In this document: positions 46,591 through 55,017 of the stretch, one piece after another
Layout: every line of letters starts with the position of its first letter
Position numbering within the stretch: the stretch's first letter is position 1
Source: Methylocystis heyeri
GTDB taxonomy: Bacteria; Pseudomonadota; Alphaproteobacteria; Rhizobiales; Beijerinckiaceae
Length of the DNA: 64,000 nucleotides
Reading direction: 5' to 3'
NCBI RefSeq assembly: GCF_004802635.2
Contig: NZ_CP046052.1
Location: forward strand, 3,038,001 to 3,102,000
The notes under the pieces: generated by a model
The model's database searches: none
Seen by the model: the letters and a program-made list of their open reading frames with translations, nothing else
Told to the model about the DNA's origin: nothing
Program-made: the position numbers and the translations under genes

Positions 46591-47292
46591 CTAAAGCCTA
46601 TTGTCCCACCATACCACCCGGCCGCAGATTTTAAACCGCTTGAGATCGGGGCCGCCGAGCACCTCGGGATCATAAGCCCGGTTGTCGCTAGAAACGACGA
46701 TCTCGCCCTTCGGCGTCTTGCGCAGGCGTTTCACCCGCAGCTCGCCCTCTTGGAGGAAGACGTAAACGTCGGGGTTGTCGAACTCGTTCTTCGGCCTGGG
46801 CGGCTTCGTCGGCAGGGTTCGCTCCGCCTCGTTCACGAGCAGGAGCGCTCCATCCCCGATCGTCGGGACCATGCTTTCGCCCTTCGCTCGCATGAAGCGC
46901 AGCTTCGCGCCCGGCGGCGCCAGCGAGCGGATCATCCAGGTCGGGAATATCAATTCCTCGTCGACGGCGACGGCGCTGTTGGTCGCGCCCGCGCCCGCGG
47001 CAGCGAGGGCGTCGAGCTTTTGAACGGGCACCATTTGCGGTGGAACGATCTCGCTCTTCGGCGAGGTCTGCTCCGCAATCCCCAGAAGATCATTCAAGGG
47101 GACTTCCAGCTTTTCGCTCACGGCCATCAAGAAGGGCGCGCGAGGCTCATTTTTTCCAGCGAGCGCATTGCGGAGCGTCTGCTCCGGAATTTCGAGGAAC
47201 TTCGCCGCCTCTGCGGTCGATTTGAACCCCTTGGTCAGCTCCCGCATCCGCGCGCCGAAGCGCTCCTTATCGAAAAGTGGATCGCGCGCCAT
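46591..47292 (-). CDS. Phage repressor, helix-turn-helix plus S24 peptidase-like domain
   Basis: 233 residues from the ATG at 47292. The N-terminal helix-turn-helix covers about residues 15-70 (STAEAAKFLEIPEQTLRNAL). The C-terminal half is LexA/CI-like, with the Ser in RAKGESMVPTIGDG and the Lys in ELRVKRLR. Self-cleavage on DNA damage is expected from the family, so the prophage may be SOS-inducible, unlike Mu itself. It is transcribed away from the Ner-like gene across a shared operator region. Confidence 0.9.
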   Translation of the reverse strand: MARDPLFDKERFGARMRELTKGFKSTAEAAKFLEIPEQTLRNALAGKNEPRAPFLMAVSEKLEVPLNDLLGIAEQTSPKSEIVPPQMVPVQKLDALAAAGAGATNSAVAVDEELIFPTWMIRSLAPPGAKLRFMRAKGESMVPTIGDGALLLVNEAERTLPTKPPRPKNEFDNPDVYVFLQEGELRVKRLRKTPKGEIVVSSDNRAYDPEVLGGPDLKRFKICGRVVWWDNRL

Positions 47293-47370
47293 CAATCCAC
47301 CATACAAGGTTGACGCATCGCCAAACTTGAGCTTAAATCCACCTTAAATAGTGGATTCGAGAGGTTGGAC
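47293..47370. promoter_or_regulatory. Early operator/promoter region of the prophage
   Basis: The motif AATCCAC occurs at 47294-47300 and 47336-47342 and inverted (GTGGATT) at 47351-47357. The last two form an inverted repeat with an 8-bp spacer. A rightward promoter candidate is TTGACG (47310-47315), then 18 bp, then TAAATC (47334-47339), overlapping the second operator copy. Repressor and Ner-like protein are the likely binders. Confidence 0.6.
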
Positions 47371-47685
47371 GTGCCCAAGGCGAGCAAAGAGGGGTTGAAC
47401 CGCCACGAAATAATGGCGGCGATCCGCATGAAAGGATCGAGTTTCGCGGCGATCGCCCGCGACCACGGCCTGAAGCGCCAGACCATGTATTGGGCGCAAA
47501 TTCGCCCCCATCCGCGCGCCAACGCCGCCATCGCCGATTTTCTCGGCGTGCCGCTCTGCGAATTGTGGCCGGAATGGTTCGACGCGGACGGCAAGCTGAT
47601 CTCCACGGCTGCGCTTCCGCGCCCGAGCGCCCAGCCTATCCCGACAGCGTCCTTCCGGTCGAGGCTACGCCGCCGCGCCGCTTGA
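47371..47685 (+). CDS. ner: Ner/Nlp-like DNA-binding protein
   Basis: 104 residues from a GTG at 47371 with GAGAGG upstream. It has the typical block AAIRMKGSSFAAIARDHGLKRQTMYWA, then PHPRANAAIADFLGVPLCELWPEWF. Ner turns down early and repressor transcription in Mu. Its divergent position opposite the repressor is as expected. Confidence 0.92.
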   Translation: MPKASKEGLNRHEIMAAIRMKGSSFAAIARDHGLKRQTMYWAQIRPHPRANAAIADFLGVPLCELWPEWFDADGKLISTAALPRPSAQPIPTASFRSRLRRRAA

Positions 47686-47723
47686 GCTTTGGTTAACCGA
47701 CGCCCTTTCGCCCCGGAGGCAGA

Positions 47724-48575
47724 ATGCAAATCCCCGAAAAAATCGCCATCGCGGACATAGACGCCACGGACCGTCTTCGGCCGGTCGACGTGGCGCATGC
47801 TCAATTCATCGCAGATTCGATCGAGCGCAAAGGCAATGGCGTTGTCGGCGAAGGCCTCGATCAGCCGATCATCGTCCGCCCCAAGTCGGCGGGCGGCTAT
47901 CAGCTCGTCATCGGCGGCCACCGCCACTGGGCGATGGTCGATCTCGGCTGGAAAGAACTGGTCGTCGGCAAGCACGTCATGGTGCAGGAACTCGACGATC
48001 TCGAAGCGAAAATCGCCGAGATCGACGAGAACGTAGCCCGCCGCGACCTTAATCCATTGGATCGGGCGATCTTCATCGCCAAGCGCCGGGAACTCTTCGT
48101 CAAAAAATATGGGGAGACGCGCGGTCGCAAGCGCAAAGACATTGAATTCAAAGAGGAAGAAAAAAACCCCAACTTGGGGGTTTTTCTCTCCTCCCGCTTT
48201 TCCGAGGAGACGGCGAAGCGGATCGGCTACAGCAAGGGCACTATCGATCGCGCACTCCATATCGCTAACAATTTGTCTGAAGAGATCATCGCCGCCATTC
48301 GCGGCACCGGGGTCGAGACCAATCAGCAGGAGCTGCTCGCCCTGGCCGAGGCCGAGCCCGAACAGCAGCTCGCCCTGGCGCGCAAAATCTCCTCGGGCGA
48401 GGCCAAAACGGTGCTGCAGGCCAAATGGGCCTGCGGCTTCGAGCGGCAGCCCGCCAACGACCCGCAAGGCCGCCTGCTCACAAACCTCTCCGAGTCCTTC
48501 GACAAGGCCAGCAAGGCCACGCGCGCCTCTTTCATGAAGAAGTTCGGGCTCGCCTACGCGGAGACGCGGAGATGA
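47724..48575 (+). CDS. ParB/Spo0J-like nuclease-domain protein
   Basis: 283 residues. The ParB N-terminal domain is visible (AHAQFIADSIERKG, IIVRPKSAGGYQLVIGGHRHWAM, IDENVARRDLNPLDRAIFIAKRR), followed by a helix-turn-helix region (IGYSKGTIDRALHIA). Such proteins are common between Ner and transposase A in alphaproteobacterial Mu-like phages; their role is not established. A GGAGG site precedes the ATG. A terminator-like sequence lies inside the gene (48162-48185). Confidence 0.88.
   Translation: MQIPEKIAIADIDATDRLRPVDVAHAQFIADSIERKGNGVVGEGLDQPIIVRPKSAGGYQLVIGGHRHWAMVDLGWKELVVGKHVMVQELDDLEAKIAEIDENVARRDLNPLDRAIFIAKRRELFVKKYGETRGRKRKDIEFKEEEKNPNLGVFLSSRFSEETAKRIGYSKGTIDRALHIANNLSEEIIAAIRGTGVETNQQELLALAEAEPEQQLALARKISSGEAKTVLQAKWACGFERQPANDPQGRLLTNLSESFDKASKATRASFMKKFGLAYAETRR
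48162..48185 (+). terminator. Terminator-like hairpin inside the parB-like gene
   Basis: AAAAACCCCAA, then C, then TTGGGGG and five T form a stem with a T-run, the form of an intrinsic terminator. It falls in the coding region, encoding Lys-Asn-Pro-Asn-Leu-Gly-Val. It could reduce transcription of the downstream transposase genes. Confidence 0.5.
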
Positions 48576-48820
48576 CGGTCGAGCAGGTCTATCTCCTTCG
48601 CGAGACCTTTCCTCCAGGCGCTTCGGGCGTCCCCTTGAGCGAGTTTGACGGCACGCCGTTCTGGGCGGTGCGGCTGCAGCCTCATCCAACCGTGATAGGC
48701 CAATGGCTTCATGCGGGCCTCTATTTCCATGACCTCCCAAGCAACTGTTTTCGCCTGACCGAGGCCGGCCGCAAGGCTGTCTCCGACGCCCGCATGCGCC
48801 TTGAGGCCGCCGGAAAATGA
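48572..48820 (+). CDS. Small phage protein of unknown function
   Basis: 82 residues. It starts in an ATGA overlap with parB and ends in an ATGA overlap with the transposase gene, which supports a real coupled gene. The middle (FWAVRLQPHPTVIGQWLHAGLYFHDL) and the end (RLTEAGRKAVSDARMRLEAA) look like a compact folded protein, perhaps winged-helix. I do not recognise a family. Confidence 0.65.
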   Translation: MTVEQVYLLRETFPPGASGVPLSEFDGTPFWAVRLQPHPTVIGQWLHAGLYFHDLPSNCFRLTEAGRKAVSDARMRLEAAGK

Positions 48821-50907
48821 ACAGCTGGCTCTCGCTCCAGGAACTCGCTGACCTCGCGCTGCCCGGCCTGCCGGCGACGCCGCGCGGCTGGCGTGACTGG
48901 GCGGAGCGCAACGGCTGGGACGAGCGCGCCGGCATGGTGCGGGCGCGCTCGGGGCGCGGCGGCGGGCTCGAATACCACATCGAGCTGCTGCCGCCCGAAA
49001 GCCTCGCGGCCTATGTCGCCGGGACCCTTGGCCTCGTCGACGCCACCAAGGAGAGCGCCGCGGGCTGCGACCAGCTCTCCCTGCCGATGATGGAGTCCCG
49101 CGACGCCCGCATGGCGCTGGTGATGGCCGCGGACCGGCTCGCGGTCGAGGGCTCCATGAGCCACCGCACGGCGGACCGGCTGTTCGCGGCGCTCTACAAC
49201 GCCGAGCGCATCGACGTCGCGGCCTGGGTGCGCTCGCAGATCAAACAGACGAGCGCAAAGACGCTCCAGCGCTGGCGCATCGCGGCGCGGCGCGACAAAT
49301 CCCGCCTCGGAGTCGATCGAGGCGCGGCGCGCAGGGGTAAGGGCGCGTTGGACGTGGCGGAGGATGGTAAGGTGAAGGCGTTCATCCTCGCCCATGTCGC
49401 CCATCAGCCGCATCTTTCCGCGGATCATGTCCGCACGCTGGTGGCGGATCGTTTCGCGGGGCTGGAACTGCCCTCGAAGCGCACCTTTCAGCTCTATTTG
49501 ACCCGGCTCAAAGCCGACAATGGCGTGCTGCTGACGCGGGTGACGAACCCGGATCGCTTCAAGAGCGCCTTTCGGGTTTCCGGCGCCAACTCCCATCCCG
49601 TCACGCGCCTCAACGAGCTTTGGCAGATCGACGCTTCGCCCGCGGACGTCCTCTGCGTCGATGGCCGCCATTCGGTCTATGTCTGCATCGACATTTTCAG
49701 CCGCCGGCTCTGCATCTATCTCTCGCGCACGCCCAAGGCTGAAGCCGTCGCCCTGCTGATGCGCAAGGCGATCCTGGAATGGGGCGCGCCGGAGCGGTTG
49801 AAGCTCGACAACGGCTCGGATTTCATCGCGAAGGCCTCGCAGCGCCTCTTCGCCAGCCTCGAAATCGAGGTCGAATTCTCCGCGCCCTTCAGCCCCGAGC
49901 AGAAGGGCCATGTCGAGCGCGCCATTGGCTCGATGCAGCGCGATCTGATGCCGCTGCTGCCGGGCTTCATCGGCCACAGCGTCAAGGACCGCAAGGTCAT
50001 CGAGGAGCGCAAGGCCTTCTCGGCCCGCCTCGGCCAGGATGACGCCCGCGCCTTCGGCGTGGAGCTCACCGCCAGGGAGCTGCAGGCCTATCTCGACGAT
50101 TGGGCGCGGGGTCGCTACGCCTCGCGGCCCCATAGCGGGATCGACGGCGTCTCGCCGCAGGCCAAGGCCGCCTCCTATGCCGGCAAGGTCCGCCGCGTCG
50201 CCGACGAGCGCGCGCTCGATCTGCTGCTGGCGCCGCTCGCGGGCGCCGATGGGCTGCGCATGGTCGGCAAACAGGGCGTGCGCATCGACGGCAGCTTCTA
50301 TCTGCCGACCACCGTCCTCCCCGGCGATCGCGTCTTCGTGCGCATGGACCCTGCCGACATGGGCCGCGCCTTCCTTTTCTCACCCGATGGCGAAACCTTC
50401 CTCGGCGAGGCGATCTGCCCCGAGCTTGCCGGCGTCGATCCGGTGGAAGCAGTGGCGCGCGCCAAGTCGGCGCAAAAGGCCTTGCTGGAAGAAGGCACGA
50501 AAGAGCTTCGCGCCGGCATGCGCCGCATCAAGCCGCGCGACATGGCGGAGGCCGTGCTGCGCCAGGGCGCATTGGAGAGCGGCAAGCTCGCCATCTTCCC
50601 GCGCCCTGCGGAAACCCACGAGACCCCGGCGCTTGCGGCGGCGAAAGAGGCGCTGAGCCCGGTGGAAGAGGTGAAGGCCTATCTCGCCGAGAAGACGCAG
50701 GAACAAGCCCCCTCGACCTCCGTCGTTCGCCTCCCCGAGACCAAGCAGCAGCGCTTCAAGCGTGCATTGGAATTGGAGGCCGCGATCGCGCGCAGCGAAG
50801 CGATTCCGACCGATCTGGCCCTTTGGCTCGGCGGCTATCAGGCCGGCGCCGAATACGCGGCGATGAAGGCCATGTTCGAAGACTTTGGTGAGCAAGCGTT
50901 GAAGTGA
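48817..50907 (+). CDS. Mu-type transposase A (DDE)
   Basis: 696 residues. An N-terminal Mu DNA-binding domain is followed by the helix-turn-helix region and the catalytic core. Candidate catalytic residues are Asp272 (WQIDAS), Asp331 (LKLDNGSD) and Glu367 (KGHVERAIG), matching D269, D336 and E392 of MuA. The C-terminal beta-barrel and a Lys/Glu-rich tail follow. It carries out integration and replicative transposition. Confidence 0.96.
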   Translation: MNSWLSLQELADLALPGLPATPRGWRDWAERNGWDERAGMVRARSGRGGGLEYHIELLPPESLAAYVAGTLGLVDATKESAAGCDQLSLPMMESRDARMALVMAADRLAVEGSMSHRTADRLFAALYNAERIDVAAWVRSQIKQTSAKTLQRWRIAARRDKSRLGVDRGAARRGKGALDVAEDGKVKAFILAHVAHQPHLSADHVRTLVADRFAGLELPSKRTFQLYLTRLKADNGVLLTRVTNPDRFKSAFRVSGANSHPVTRLNELWQIDASPADVLCVDGRHSVYVCIDIFSRRLCIYLSRTPKAEAVALLMRKAILEWGAPERLKLDNGSDFIAKASQRLFASLEIEVEFSAPFSPEQKGHVERAIGSMQRDLMPLLPGFIGHSVKDRKVIEERKAFSARLGQDDARAFGVELTARELQAYLDDWARGRYASRPHSGIDGVSPQAKAASYAGKVRRVADERALDLLLAPLAGADGLRMVGKQGVRIDGSFYLPTTVLPGDRVFVRMDPADMGRAFLFSPDGETFLGEAICPELAGVDPVEAVARAKSAQKALLEEGTKELRAGMRRIKPRDMAEAVLRQGALESGKLAIFPRPAETHETPALAAAKEALSPVEEVKAYLAEKTQEQAPSTSVVRLPETKQQRFKRALELEAAIARSEAIPTDLALWLGGYQAGAEYAAMKAMFEDFGEQALK

Positions 50908-50978
50908 GTTTTTCAAAAGGAAAGGCGCGCCGTTGCAGCGGCGCGCCCCTCAAAACCGAAAAGGATACGAGAGCAACT

Positions 50979-51782
50979 ATGTCAAACCTGTCCCCTCCCG
51001 TCAAACCCCGCGGCAGTATCGCGGCGTTGAAGAATGTTTCGGGATTCTTCGAACTGGTTTCGCGCGTGCGCGATCGCTCGCCGTCGCTGCCCAATATCGG
51101 CGTCATGCACGGCCGCTCCGGCGACGGCAAAAGCTACGCCTCGATCTATGCGCAGAACAAGACGCGGGCCATTCGCGTCGAGGTCGGCGACAGCTGGACC
51201 CGCAAGACTTTGCTTTGCGCGATCCTGCAGGAATGCGGCGTGCACCGGCCTTCGGGCTCGGTGGCGGAGCTGTCGCAGCTCGCGATCCAGACGCTGGCGG
51301 AAGAACCGCGCCGGCCGCTCTTTGTCGACGAAGCCGACAAGATTTGCGACAAGAATTACATCGAGCTGATCCGCGAAATCGCCATGGGCTCCAACGTGCC
51401 CGTGCTGCTGATCGGCGAGGAGCGGCTGCCCTCGAAGCTCGCCCAGGTCGAACGGCTGCACAACCGAATCCTCGCTTGGTTCGGGGCGGAGCCCTGCGAT
51501 CTCGCCGATGCGCGAAAGCTCGCCGAGCTGCTCCTGCCCGAAAGCGTCACGATCGAGGACGCTCTGCTCGACGAAATCCGCGTGCAGGGCGACGGCCGCG
51601 CCCGCCGCATCGCCACCAGCCTCGACGGCGTTGGACATTGGGCCCGCAACGCCGGCGTGAAGGCGGTTTCAAAGGCCAATTACGACGGCGCGATCTACAC
51701 CGGCGAAGCGCCCAAGGCGCGCGCCGCCAAGCTCATCGTGAAGCCCGAAATCGTCGCCTCCAACACGCGGAGGGCTTCGTGA
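50979..51782 (+). CDS. Mu B-type AAA+ transposition protein
   Basis: 267 residues from the ATG at 50979. It has Walker A GRSGDGKS (residues 45-52), Walker B PLFVDEADKI and an arginine-rich sensor region. MuB uses ATP to bind target DNA and activate transposase A. The gene follows transposase A after 71 bp. The N-terminal helix-turn-helix of MuB appears to be missing or short, as in many MuB relatives. Confidence 0.93.
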   Translation: MSNLSPPVKPRGSIAALKNVSGFFELVSRVRDRSPSLPNIGVMHGRSGDGKSYASIYAQNKTRAIRVEVGDSWTRKTLLCAILQECGVHRPSGSVAELSQLAIQTLAEEPRRPLFVDEADKICDKNYIELIREIAMGSNVPVLLIGEERLPSKLAQVERLHNRILAWFGAEPCDLADARKLAELLLPESVTIEDALLDEIRVQGDGRARRIATSLDGVGHWARNAGVKAVSKANYDGAIYTGEAPKARAAKLIVKPEIVASNTRRAS

Positions 51783-52402
51783 CGCGCAAGCCAATCGCCA
51801 TCGAAATCGCGATGCCTTCCGGCCCGGCGCATTACTGGTCTCTGATGCAGGCCGCCGGACCGAAGGGCTTCACCATTCGCTCCATCGCGCTGGCCTCGGA
51901 AGGCGTCGCCTATAAATCGGTCAAGCGCTACGTCGAGTTCCTCAAGGCCGAAGGCTTCGTCGTGCGCATAGGCGAGAAGCGCGACGGCTTTGCGATGCAG
52001 GCGGTCTATGCCGTCAAGCGGCCCCAGCGCAACGCGCCGATCAGGCGCGCGGAGGGCAAGACGGAGCCCTTCACCGCGCGGCAGGCGCTGTGGAACGCCA
52101 TGCGCACCCTGGCGCGCTTCTCGATCAACGAACTCGCCATAGCGGCCTCGACCGAAGAGCGCCCGGTGGCGCAGCGCACGGCGGACGCCTATGTGCGCGC
52201 GCTGCTCAAGGCCGGCGCGGTCATCGTGATCGACCCGCCGCAGCGCCTCAAGGGCAAGGGCTCGACCGTCGGCGTTTATCGACTCTCGCCGCGGGCCAAC
52301 AGCGGCCCGCAGGCGCCTAAGCTCTGCAACGCGAACTTCATTTTCGACATGAACACCCGCAAGCCCCTGGGCGAGGCGGTAGTTACGGAGGCGCGTCCAT
52401 GA
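51779..52402 (+). CDS. Phage protein with winged-helix-like features
   Basis: 207 residues from a GTG overlapping the B stop (GTGA). Two segments look like helix-turn-helix domains: SIALASEGVAYKSVKRYVEFLKAEGFV and INELAIAASTEERPVAQRTADAYVRALLKAG. Similar early proteins follow B in related phages. A regulatory role is an inference. Confidence 0.7.
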   Translation: MTRKPIAIEIAMPSGPAHYWSLMQAAGPKGFTIRSIALASEGVAYKSVKRYVEFLKAEGFVVRIGEKRDGFAMQAVYAVKRPQRNAPIRRAEGKTEPFTARQALWNAMRTLARFSINELAIAASTEERPVAQRTADAYVRALLKAGAVIVIDPPQRLKGKGSTVGVYRLSPRANSGPQAPKLCNANFIFDMNTRKPLGEAVVTEARP

Positions 52403-52821
52403 CCGCGGCTGTTAAGGTTAATTCTTTACCGCTTGTTAAGGCTCTGTTTCTCGACAAGGCGCGCGAGGCCTATGGCGCCGCGCTTCCCCAATGGATCGAG
52501 GAGCTGGCCAAATATGCCGACGCCAACACTGCGGCGGCGGCCGGGCGCAAGATCGGCGTGTCGGCATCGACCGTCTCGCAGATCCTCTCCAACAGCTACG
52601 GCGCTCGCGACTGGGGCGGAATCGAAGCGCGCGTGCGCGGCGAGCTGATGCGGGAGACCGTGGTCTGCCCGGTGCTGGATGAAATCACCAAGGGCTATTG
52701 CCAGGACGAACAGGCCAAGTCCTTCACCGGCACCAGCGCGACGCGCACCGCGCTGTTCCACGCCTGCCGCGGCGGCTGCGAGCATTCGCGGCTCAAAGTT
52801 GCGGGAGGCGTCGATGGCTGA
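52399..52821 (+). CDS. Small phage helix-turn-helix protein
   Basis: 140 residues, ATGA overlap with the gene before. The middle part GRKIGVSASTVSQILSNSYGARDWGGIEARVRG is a clear helix-turn-helix. Three Cys follow (CPVLDEITKGYCQ, CRGGCEH). It could bind DNA with or without a metal. The family is common in Mu-like phages, but I know no tested function. Confidence 0.72.
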   Translation: MTAAVKVNSLPLVKALFLDKAREAYGAALPQWIEELAKYADANTAAAAGRKIGVSASTVSQILSNSYGARDWGGIEARVRGELMRETVVCPVLDEITKGYCQDEQAKSFTGTSATRTALFHACRGGCEHSRLKVAGGVDG

Positions 52822-53413
52822 ACCGCAAACCCTCGTCTCAAAGCTCGCCGATCTCGAAGCCTGCCTGCGTAGCCTCGGGGCCTCGCCTTGTCACTTCGAA
52901 CCGCAGGCGATGGAAGCCCTCGCCGATGAAATCTACGAGATGGGACGAAAGGCCATCGAACTTGGCGTCGAACGCCGTGCTTTGGAGCGCAAGGCCGCGA
53001 TCGCCGACGCGCTGGACGAAGCCCCCGATCTGCCGCTTTCCAATGCGCTGAGCGAGATGGCCAGCGGCTTCGGGGATCTGCGCGACAGCCTCATCGAACT
53101 CGCGCCGCAGAAGAGCTTCGAGGGCTATGGCGCCGTCGGCGAGGCGCTCGAAATGCTGGCACAAAAGGCCAAACGGCTGGAACTCGAAGCCCATGTGCGG
53201 GAGCGCGAGATCGAGCGCCTCCGCACCCAGCTCACGGCGATGGATTGCGCACTCCTCGCCCGCAAGAGCTGCGAGGAGATCGAGCAGCGCCTGACCGACC
53301 TCAAGGCCCTGGAAGGCGGCGCGGCGATCGTCGATCTGCGCGAGCATTTCGCACGGGAGAGCCGATACAACGCGGCCAAGCGAGAGGGAGCGGGTCATGA
53401 CGGCGCTGCCTGA
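52814..53413 (+). CDS. Phage hypothetical protein, mostly helical
   Basis: 199 residues. The ATG lies 8 bp inside the preceding gene. Long helical stretches with Glu, Lys and Leu (about residues 110-165) suggest a coiled coil. I recognise no motif. It overlaps the following gene by 17 bp and belongs to the early operon. Confidence 0.6.
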   Translation: MAEPQTLVSKLADLEACLRSLGASPCHFEPQAMEALADEIYEMGRKAIELGVERRALERKAAIADALDEAPDLPLSNALSEMASGFGDLRDSLIELAPQKSFEGYGAVGEALEMLAQKAKRLELEAHVREREIERLRTQLTAMDCALLARKSCEEIEQRLTDLKALEGGAAIVDLREHFARESRYNAAKREGAGHDGAA

Positions 53414-54194
53414 TCCCGCGCTGTTCCACGCGCCCACCATCGCCGAGGTGAGCGAGGAGATATGCGCGCATTACGGCCTCACCCGGATCGAACTGGCTTC
53501 GAGCAGCCGCCGCGCATCGGTCACGGGGCCTCGGGCTGCGGCCTATTACCTCGCCGCGCGCCTCACCGGCAAATCCCTGCCGGCGATCGGCTCGGCCCTC
53601 GGCGGCCGTGACCATACCACCGTGCTCTTTGGCCGCGATAAATTCGCCGCGCGCCTTGCGGTCGATCCTATCCTCGCGGAGGAAGTGGCGGAATTGGAGC
53701 GGCGCATCCTTGAGCGCGCTGCGGCCAGGGCGAAGAGCCTGCCGCCGGACATGGCGGATATCGATCTCCCCGCCGTGGCCATGCGCGTCGTCAAGGGCGG
53801 CCCGCGCGCCGCGATCTCGCTCTCGGTGATCGAGATCATGGCGATCTGCGGGGCGCTGCACGAGCATTTCACCCAGGAGAGCGACTGTGACGTGAATCTG
53901 GACGTAGACGATCCCGCGTCTGCGCCCGTCCGGTCTCCCTGCGCTCGCGAGCTGCTCCGCGCTCTCGTCTTCGCCGATCGGAGCCTGCGGGCCCGAGATT
54001 CCCGGGCCAATCTCTGGCGCCTGCGCTACGCCATAGACGCAGCGCGGGACTCCGGCGATCGGCGCTTCGCCGCCTTCCTCGCCGCCCATGCCGCCGTCGA
54101 AAAGGCGCTCTGGACCGCAGGCGAACGCAACGCCCGCGAGCGGCGCGAAGCCGCCCTGCAAAACCTCATTGAAACCATTGAAAGAGAGGATTGA
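53397..54194 (+). CDS. Phage protein with DnaA domain IV-like N-terminus
   Basis: 265 residues. Residues about 10-90 match the C-terminal DNA-binding domain of DnaA, including the hallmark RAAAYYLAARLTGKSLPAIGSALGGRDHTTVLFG, which binds DnaA boxes. There is no ATPase domain. The remaining 170 residues are helical and unassigned. It could recruit or mimic host initiation factors during replicative transposition, or act only as a DNA-binding regulator. Confidence 0.82.
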   Translation: MTALPDPALFHAPTIAEVSEEICAHYGLTRIELASSSRRASVTGPRAAAYYLAARLTGKSLPAIGSALGGRDHTTVLFGRDKFAARLAVDPILAEEVAELERRILERAAARAKSLPPDMADIDLPAVAMRVVKGGPRAAISLSVIEIMAICGALHEHFTQESDCDVNLDVDDPASAPVRSPCARELLRALVFADRSLRARDSRANLWRLRYAIDAARDSGDRRFAAFLAAHAAVEKALWTAGERNARERREAALQNLIETIERED

Positions 54195-54196
54195 AC

Positions 54197-54835
54197 ATGG
54201 ACCCCGTGCAGATCATCAACGGCAAGCCCTATCGAATGGACGCGAGAGGCGCGCTGGTGCCCGAAAGCGCGATCAAGCCGATGGACCTTCTCCTCGACGA
54301 GACGGTGCGCAAGATCATGGGATTTGCGACCGACATTTCGGCCCAGATCGCCCGCTTCAAGGGCCATTGCTACGACGACATCGGCTCGCTGCAGGCCCTC
54401 GTCGCCCAGGACTATGGCGCCAAACTCGGCGGCCAGAAGGGCAATCTCACCCTCACCAGCTTCGACGGGCTGATGCGCGTCCAGGTCCAGGTGCAGGATC
54501 AGCTCGAGTTCGGGCCCGAGCTGCAGGCGGCCAAGAGCCTCGTCGACGAATGCCTCAACGAATGGGCGGCCGATTCCCGCGACGAGATCCGCGCCCTGGT
54601 CACCCGCGCCTTTCAGGTCGACAAGGAGGGCCGCATCAATCGCGCCGAAATCTTCATGCTGCTGCGCGTCGAGATCGAGGACGAGCGCTGGACGCAGGCC
54701 ATGAACGCCGTGCGCGACAGTATTCGCGTCATCGGCTCGCGCTCCTATCTGCGCTTTTCCGAGCGCGACACGCCGGACGGCGCATGGCGCCCGGTCACGG
54801 TCGATCTCGCCAGCGCGGAAAGGGCTTCAGCATGA
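54197..54835 (+). CDS. DUF3164-family phage protein
   Basis: 212 residues with the typical course of this family: YRMDARGALVPESAIKPMD, KGHCYDDI, YGAKLGGQKGNLTLTSFDG, RVQVQVQD and a C-terminal SYLRFSERD. It occurs in the early region of most Mu-like phages. The function is not known. AGAGAGGA lies before the ATG. Confidence 0.88.
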   Translation: MDPVQIINGKPYRMDARGALVPESAIKPMDLLLDETVRKIMGFATDISAQIARFKGHCYDDIGSLQALVAQDYGAKLGGQKGNLTLTSFDGLMRVQVQVQDQLEFGPELQAAKSLVDECLNEWAADSRDEIRALVTRAFQVDKEGRINRAEIFMLLRVEIEDERWTQAMNAVRDSIRVIGSRSYLRFSERDTPDGAWRPVTVDLASAERASA

Positions 54836-55017
54836 GCCGGCCGTCTTTCCTCTACACCCTCGCCGCGGCTGTCGCGGCACATGGCGTCGTCGCCGTGGCT
54901 TCCGGGCTCGCCGAACAGGCCTTCGGCTTTGCGTTGTTGCTGGCGCTGCTTTCGGGCTGCGCCGCCGTCGCGCTCGTCATGATCGGCCTGCGTTTGCAAC
55001 AGGGAGCGCGCCAATGA
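54832..55017 (+). CDS. Small two-helix membrane protein of the phage
   Basis: 61 residues with two hydrophobic segments (LAAAVAAHGVVAVA and FALLLALLSGCAAVALVMIG). It is enclosed by ATGA overlaps on both sides, which argues for translation. The function is unknown. Confidence 0.6.
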   Translation: MSRPSFLYTLAAAVAAHGVVAVASGLAEQAFGFALLLALLSGCAAVALVMIGLRLQQGARQ

